Of a stretch of DNA of 64,000 nucleotides, positions 60,301 to 64,000 are shown one piece after another. How positions within the stretch are numbered: position 1 is the stretch's first letter; each line of letters opens with the position of its first letter. Source of the stretch: Monosiga brevicollis MX1 (Eukaryota; Opisthokonta; Choanoflagellata; Craspedida; Salpingoecidae); NCBI RefSeq assembly GCF_000002865.3, contig NW_001865057.1:463679-527678 (forward strand), in the 5' to 3' direction. Both the position numbers and the translations under genes were made by a program. The notes below the pieces were generated by a model. The model made no database searches and was not told the DNA's origin. It saw only the letters and a program-made list of their open reading frames with translations.

Positions 60301-60906
60301 CGTTGTATTTTGTAGAGCAACGGAAAATGGACTCACCTCAAAAATGCCACGGCAAAAGTTGACAAGGTTTCGACAAACGGGAAGAAGGACAAGAGCGCAA
60401 TTCAAGTTCAGGACCGAGGCAGCACCGCGAGCCACCGGTAGACCAAACTGCAAGAGCCAGCCCAGAAGGGCGCGAAACGAGAATGGGGAAGTGAGCTGTC
60501 AGCGACAAGACGAGAGGAGATGATCAGAGCAACGCAAGCAAACCGTACATGCACAATGCGGCGCAGATAGTTGTACTTGTCTTGAGTGTAGAAGCTGAAC
60601 GTGTAAAAGAAGAGGCCGACATTTGCGCACATCCATAGCAGCTAAAGTTCCCGTGCACCATAAAAGTATTGAGGTGCATACAACGCAGATCGGACGGAGG
60701 CACGCAGGCAGTGCAGGGGTGGAAATGACAATGGAACGCACCACGAAGGTATACATGGGGCCATCGTTGACAAACCACTGCCTGAAGGTCAGGCCTTGCT
60801 GCCACCAAAACTGCATGGCGGGAGACGATCGGAGCGAGGCGCTCCGGCGTAATCCTGCTAAATTTGTCAAGACGTATGAACCGCCGGTCAAAAACGAAAA
60901 CAACAT
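57336..60906 (-). CDS. NOX: NOX2-like NADPH oxidase, catalytic subunit
   Basis: Many short minus-strand exons join into a gp91phox-type protein. N-terminal helices: [56 protein letters not shown]. Heme-binding helices: [34 protein letters not shown], and [17 protein letters not shown]...LHG. Then [16 protein letters not shown] leads to the FAD domain ([44 protein letters not shown]) and the NADPH domain ([51 protein letters not shown]), ending [11 protein letters not shown]. It should pass electrons across a membrane to oxygen to make superoxide. No EF-hands are seen, so it is NOX1-4-like and not NOX5-like. The start (60906, or an in-frame ATG at MQFWWQ downstream) is unsure, and an upstream exon is possible. 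Confidence 0.9.
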
Positions 60907-61515
60907 GAGCACCAATGCCGTGCTGCGGCACAGCTCTGCCCCGGGACACTTGACATGACAATCAAGTTACAAGGTCGAGTCGCAACCCCGGCTTCACACA
61001 CACACACACACACACACACACAGGCAGCGCCTCATCACAGCTCAGCATCCGACGCCTTGCAGCGTTTGATCCGCCCCTTGAGCAGGTTTGATGAATTCAG
61101 TCACTCGCCCTGAAACCCTTGGCCATGCCCCATCGGATATACATGCAAGTGTATACGCATATAACTTCAGCGCTTCGGCAACGACCACGTTGATCTGATC
61201 CGGCGCGGGACCGGACAGCCGGCTGCCATTTTCGATCAGCAGATCAGAGAGGGGCCACGTACCGTGAAAAACAATTGACTGGAACGCAAGGGAAATTCAG
61301 AGATGAGACGAGTCAGCTCGAAAGGGCCGTGAATGTAAGACAACAGCTGTTACGATATTGTAAACAGCTGTTGTCGATAGTTTTTGACTTGACCGATGTA
61401 CTCATGGTAGCGGCCGGCCCCTGAAAAACGCCAACCGGTTTTCATTTGACGAAGGCAGTGAAGATATCTGGATAGAGGTGTTGTGAACAGTAGTTTTACA
61501 GCACACCCGCACATC
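60907..61515. other. Divergent intergenic region between NOX and a mitochondrial protein gene
   Basis: It holds a (CA)n run at about 60996-61021 and a perfect 13-bp inverted repeat at 61339-61375. Both promoters should lie here. No coding exon is supported; a long minus-strand open frame covering part of it runs antisense to the spliced plus-strand gene. Confidence 0.5.
61339..61375. promoter_or_regulatory. Perfect inverted repeat with two CAGCTG E-box cores
   Basis: Arms gacaacagctgtt (61339-61351) and aacagctgttgtc (61363-61375) are exact reverse complements separated by 11 AT-rich bases. Each arm holds a palindromic CAGCTG. The site lies about 140 bp upstream of the ATG at 61516. It could be a transcription-factor dimer site or form a hairpin. 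Confidence 0.5.
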
Positions 61516-63647
61516 ATGGCGACCTCAGCTCTGCTCCGTCGGATGGCAGCGGGTCGGTCCCTGCCGGTAGCCGCCATCGCTGGACCGGCTTGGACACGCA
61601 TGGGTGTGCTATCGGTGGCACTTCGACAAAACTCGACAAGTATGCGCAGCCTGTGGACACCTTTCCTCCCCTTACTCTTTTGGGGATGCGTCGTGCCTGA
61701 TTCCAGACCTCTGCAGCACCACATGCTCACCGCTCGCGTTCCGTTTCCGTCTTTCGGTCCATAATCGTGCGTCGCAGGCGCTGCGGAGGTCGTTGAAAGC
61801 TTGTCCGATCGGTTCCTCTTTAGCAACCCGCCCAAAACGCAAAGCCTGCTCGACGTGGTCAACGCTGTGGAGAACAAGGACGACCTCAAGCATGTGCGCG
61901 AAGCTCTGCGCGTGTAAGCAAGCACCCAAACGCTCTCCGACGCGCGCTGGATCGTGCCTTCTGCGGCACACCCGCACGCAGCACCAGACTCACAACATGC
62001 TGCTTTGAACAGGTTCCGTGCTTTCAGTTCCAACATTGATGCAAGCATTTCCGACGCTGTTGTTAGCAAATATATCGAGCATGGCGAGGTGTGGCCGGTA
62101 CCCGAGGTTGCTCCATAACTCATGGCCAAGCGTGGCTGCATACCTACCAACTCACGCCTTTGGTCCGGCTTACACACGCATGCCTGCTTGTTCACTTTCT
62201 GGCTCGTCTTTGAACCCCAAAAAAGCCACGCAAGATTTTGAGCATGATTCAAAACAAGCGGGCCATTGGCCTCTTTCCGTCACGTGCAGCCTATCATGCG
62301 CTCATGACTGCCAACCTGCAACTTCCTGACTTTAAGAGTGCGTGCCCCGGCCATGATGTCATCCCGTGGCTACCTTGTCACCCATGTCTCCAGCTGAGCA
62401 GATGCTGACCGCGGCACTTGTTTGGTTGCACCCTCAGACGTGGTCAAGGCGTTTGAGCAAATGGTCTGCGACCGCGATGAGCTTCCTGATAGCACCAGCT
62501 ACGAACTCATGTTGCACGCTGCCCTCTCACTGCCCTCTCGGCAATACACTCGCCTGGTAGGTCGCTAGATCTTACTTGTTCTTCTCATTCCCCTGCCTAT
62601 GCCTATTGTCGTGTCGTTCAAGGCAAGGCTCTTCTTCGAGCTCGCTCCTGCACACTCAAACGCCCCTAAATTACCTATCACCTAGGCTTGCACCTATGCA
62701 GCGGCTGGCTTGGAGGACAAGACTCCTCTGAGCGCTGATGCCCGGGCCCTCTACAGCCTGGCGCTGCTCCGCGACTTTCACAACCAGAAGGCGCAAGATG
62801 TGTATCAGGCCATCAAGGATGACGCCGGCCTCGCTCCTGCCGTACGCAAATGCTTTTTTCTTGCTTTGCAACCCAAAGTGCCATTGCCTCTCAGTACCTC
62901 ATCGCCTTGGCGCTCGACCTTTCATACCCTCAGCTCAAGCTGACCCTTGAAACAGTATTTATGGCTGTCAACGGTGATCTTACGGGTGCTGTCAAATCCT
63001 TCGTGAGCCAGCAAGCCAGTCTTCCGCAGATTCCAGGCGCTGTAAGCTTACGGCTCCAGCTTGATTCCTCCTTTTTTTTAGCTTTTTCTATTTTTGTATT
63101 CTTTTCTCTCTCTTATATACGGCTATCCCCCTCGCTCACCCCCTGCGATTCTCGCATAGGCCATTCAATCATTGGTGCACCAAGTTTGTCTATCAGACAA
63201 CCAGGAGGTGCGGCCCGATGCGTGGAATAGACACAACCCCCGCCGCATTGTGTGCTCCCGCCAGTTGCTGGCGGCATCATCTGTGGTTCTCTTCCTCTAA
63301 GAGACCAATGGCATGTTTGGCCAACTCACCCTTCATACCCCCTTCCTTCTGTGACAACTGAATGCGACGCGATGCATTGCAGGCTCGCAAGATGCTGCGC
63401 AGCATGGTGGCGGCTGAAGTAGCTGCCAAGCGCTGCCCGCCCTTGCATATCAAGGATATGCTCAAGTCGGAACGGTAAGTGATCATATCCTTGCTTAGGT
63501 CTCGCCCAGTTGTTAACCGCCCCAACTCTTGAACTTTGCCGAACAACTGAACGCTGTTTGTTTGTTTGGTTTTTCGTTTTTGTTTTTGTTTTGTGTCCTT
63601 TTGCTGACAGGGCGGCAGATGCCACTGAGGCCGCGGCCGAGGCGTAA
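61516..63647 (+). CDS. PPR-like mitochondrial protein (possibly MRPS27/PTCD-type)
   Basis: The ATG at 61516 opens MATSALLRRMAAGRSLPVA, a mitochondrial targeting sequence rich in Arg, Ala and Ser. Exons then join in phase through TSAAEVVESLSDRFLFSNPP, VFRAFSSNIDASISDAVVS, ILSMIQNKRAIGLFPSRAAY, DVVKAFEQMVCDRDELPDST, ACTYAAAGLEDKTPLSADAR, AIASQYLIALALDLSYPQLK, ARKMLRSMVAAEVAAKRCPP and a short last exon ending AADATEAAAEA, TAA. The predicted all-helical protein of roughly 400 residues shows degenerate 35-residue helix pairs (for example NKRAIGLFPSRAAYHALMTA), as in pentatricopeptide proteins. Such proteins bind mitochondrial RNA or belong to the small ribosomal subunit. The precise subfamily is not certain. 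The exon near 63160-63205 has two possible donors. Confidence 0.7.
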
Positions 63648-63796
63648 CCACATAATCATTTGTTCAACTTTGCAACACACCTTCCTCAGACGCAAAATTC
63701 TAATGGCTAAAAATTCGATGATCCATCCTTCTGAGGAGAAACCTCATATACAGTGGAACATGGTTCCGGCTGTCACCCTGATACTGGACCACGGCC

Positions 63797-64000
63797 TCAC
63801 ATGGACGTTCCGCGCTCGTCAAGTGGGTGTGCATAAACAACATCATCGGCCTCCTCGTCCGTGTCACTCGAGTCCCAAAAGTAGCCGTCTGCCGGTAGCG
63901 TCTGTACCGCGTAGCTAGCTTGGAGCTGAAAGTCGGGCCATTTCCGCCAGTAACGCACAGCCATCCCCAAACTAACAACGGCCAAAAGAGCGCCAACTAC
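63797..64000 (-). CDS. C-terminal end of a single-pass membrane protein, partial
   Basis: Open from the window edge to a TGA at 63797-63799. The visible 67 residues start inside a transmembrane helix (VVGALLAVVSLGMAV), followed by a basic stop-transfer (RYWRKW) and a cytoplasmic tail containing GYFWDSSDTDEEADDVVYA and ending DERGTSM. The acidic cluster with serine/threonine casein-kinase-2-type sites resembles sorting signals of furin-type TGN/endosome proteins. The rest of the gene lies to the right of the window, so the family is unknown. Confidence 0.5.
   Translation of the reverse strand, partial: VVGALLAVVSLGMAVRYWRKWPDFQLQASYAVQTLPADGYFWDSSDTDEEADDVVYAHPLDERGTSM

Noticed and set aside
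61350-62252. A 300-codon minus-strand open frame
   Set aside because: It overlaps in antisense the spliced PPR-like gene, whose exons have targeting peptide, good splice sites and consistent phases. The minus frame has no family signal and is Cys/Arg/Ser-rich like a shadow frame.

Overview
The window is nuclear DNA from a unicellular eukaryote. Genes are split by many short introns with GT-AG ends, coding regions are GC-rich, and neighbouring genes lie close together. The gene set (a receptor tyrosine kinase with an HRDLAARN loop, a MYCBP2/PHR-type E3 ligase, a NOX2-type oxidase, flagellar SPEF2, a SPICE1-like centriole protein) points to a flagellated holozoan. A choanoflagellate such as Monosiga brevicollis is my best inference; the species cannot be proven from the sequence alone.

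Layout, left to right: end of a Tudor-like (DUF4537-type) protein (+, 83-570); ribosomal stalk protein P1 (-, 744-1316); SPICE1-like coiled-coil protein (+, 2241-4979); REXO5-like DEDDh RNA exonuclease (-, 5303-7111); a GA/CA microsatellite pair; an unrecognised spliced gene (+, 7622-8943); WD40-repeat protein (+, 9403-12535); SPEF2 (+, 13092-19625); receptor tyrosine kinase (+, 20265-24313); iduronate-2-sulfatase-like enzyme (+, 24553-28784); a possible small gene (-, 29091-29739) divergent from mitochondrial intermediate peptidase (+, 29771-34199); PP2A B'' regulatory subunit (-, 34518-36853); a microsatellite region with a 50-base assembly gap; a giant MYCBP2-like RING ligase (+, 38239-56711); NOX2-like NADPH oxidase (-, 57336-60906); a PPR-like mitochondrial protein (+, 61516-63647); and the C-terminal end of a membrane protein (-, 63797-64000).

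There is no operon-like logic, but themes recur: cilium/flagellum (SPEF2, SPICE1-like), cell surface and signalling (receptor kinase, PP2A subunit, NOX, sulfatase) and mitochondria (peptidase, PPR-like protein). The most unusual observations are an apparent MBT (methyl-lysine reader) repeat with an intact pocket inside the MYCBP2-like ligase, which also carries two DOC-like domains and a ZZ-like finger; a sulfatase whose active-site region is built from 29-, 4- and 14-nt exons; and a kinase-domain GC-AG intron that is stop-free and a multiple of three.

Exon boundaries were worked out by eye from splice consensus, reading phase and family alignment from memory. Where phases close across a whole gene (kinase, SPEF2, PP2A subunit, P1) the models are strong. 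For the long ligase, the peptidase and the unrecognised genes only the clearest exons are secure.
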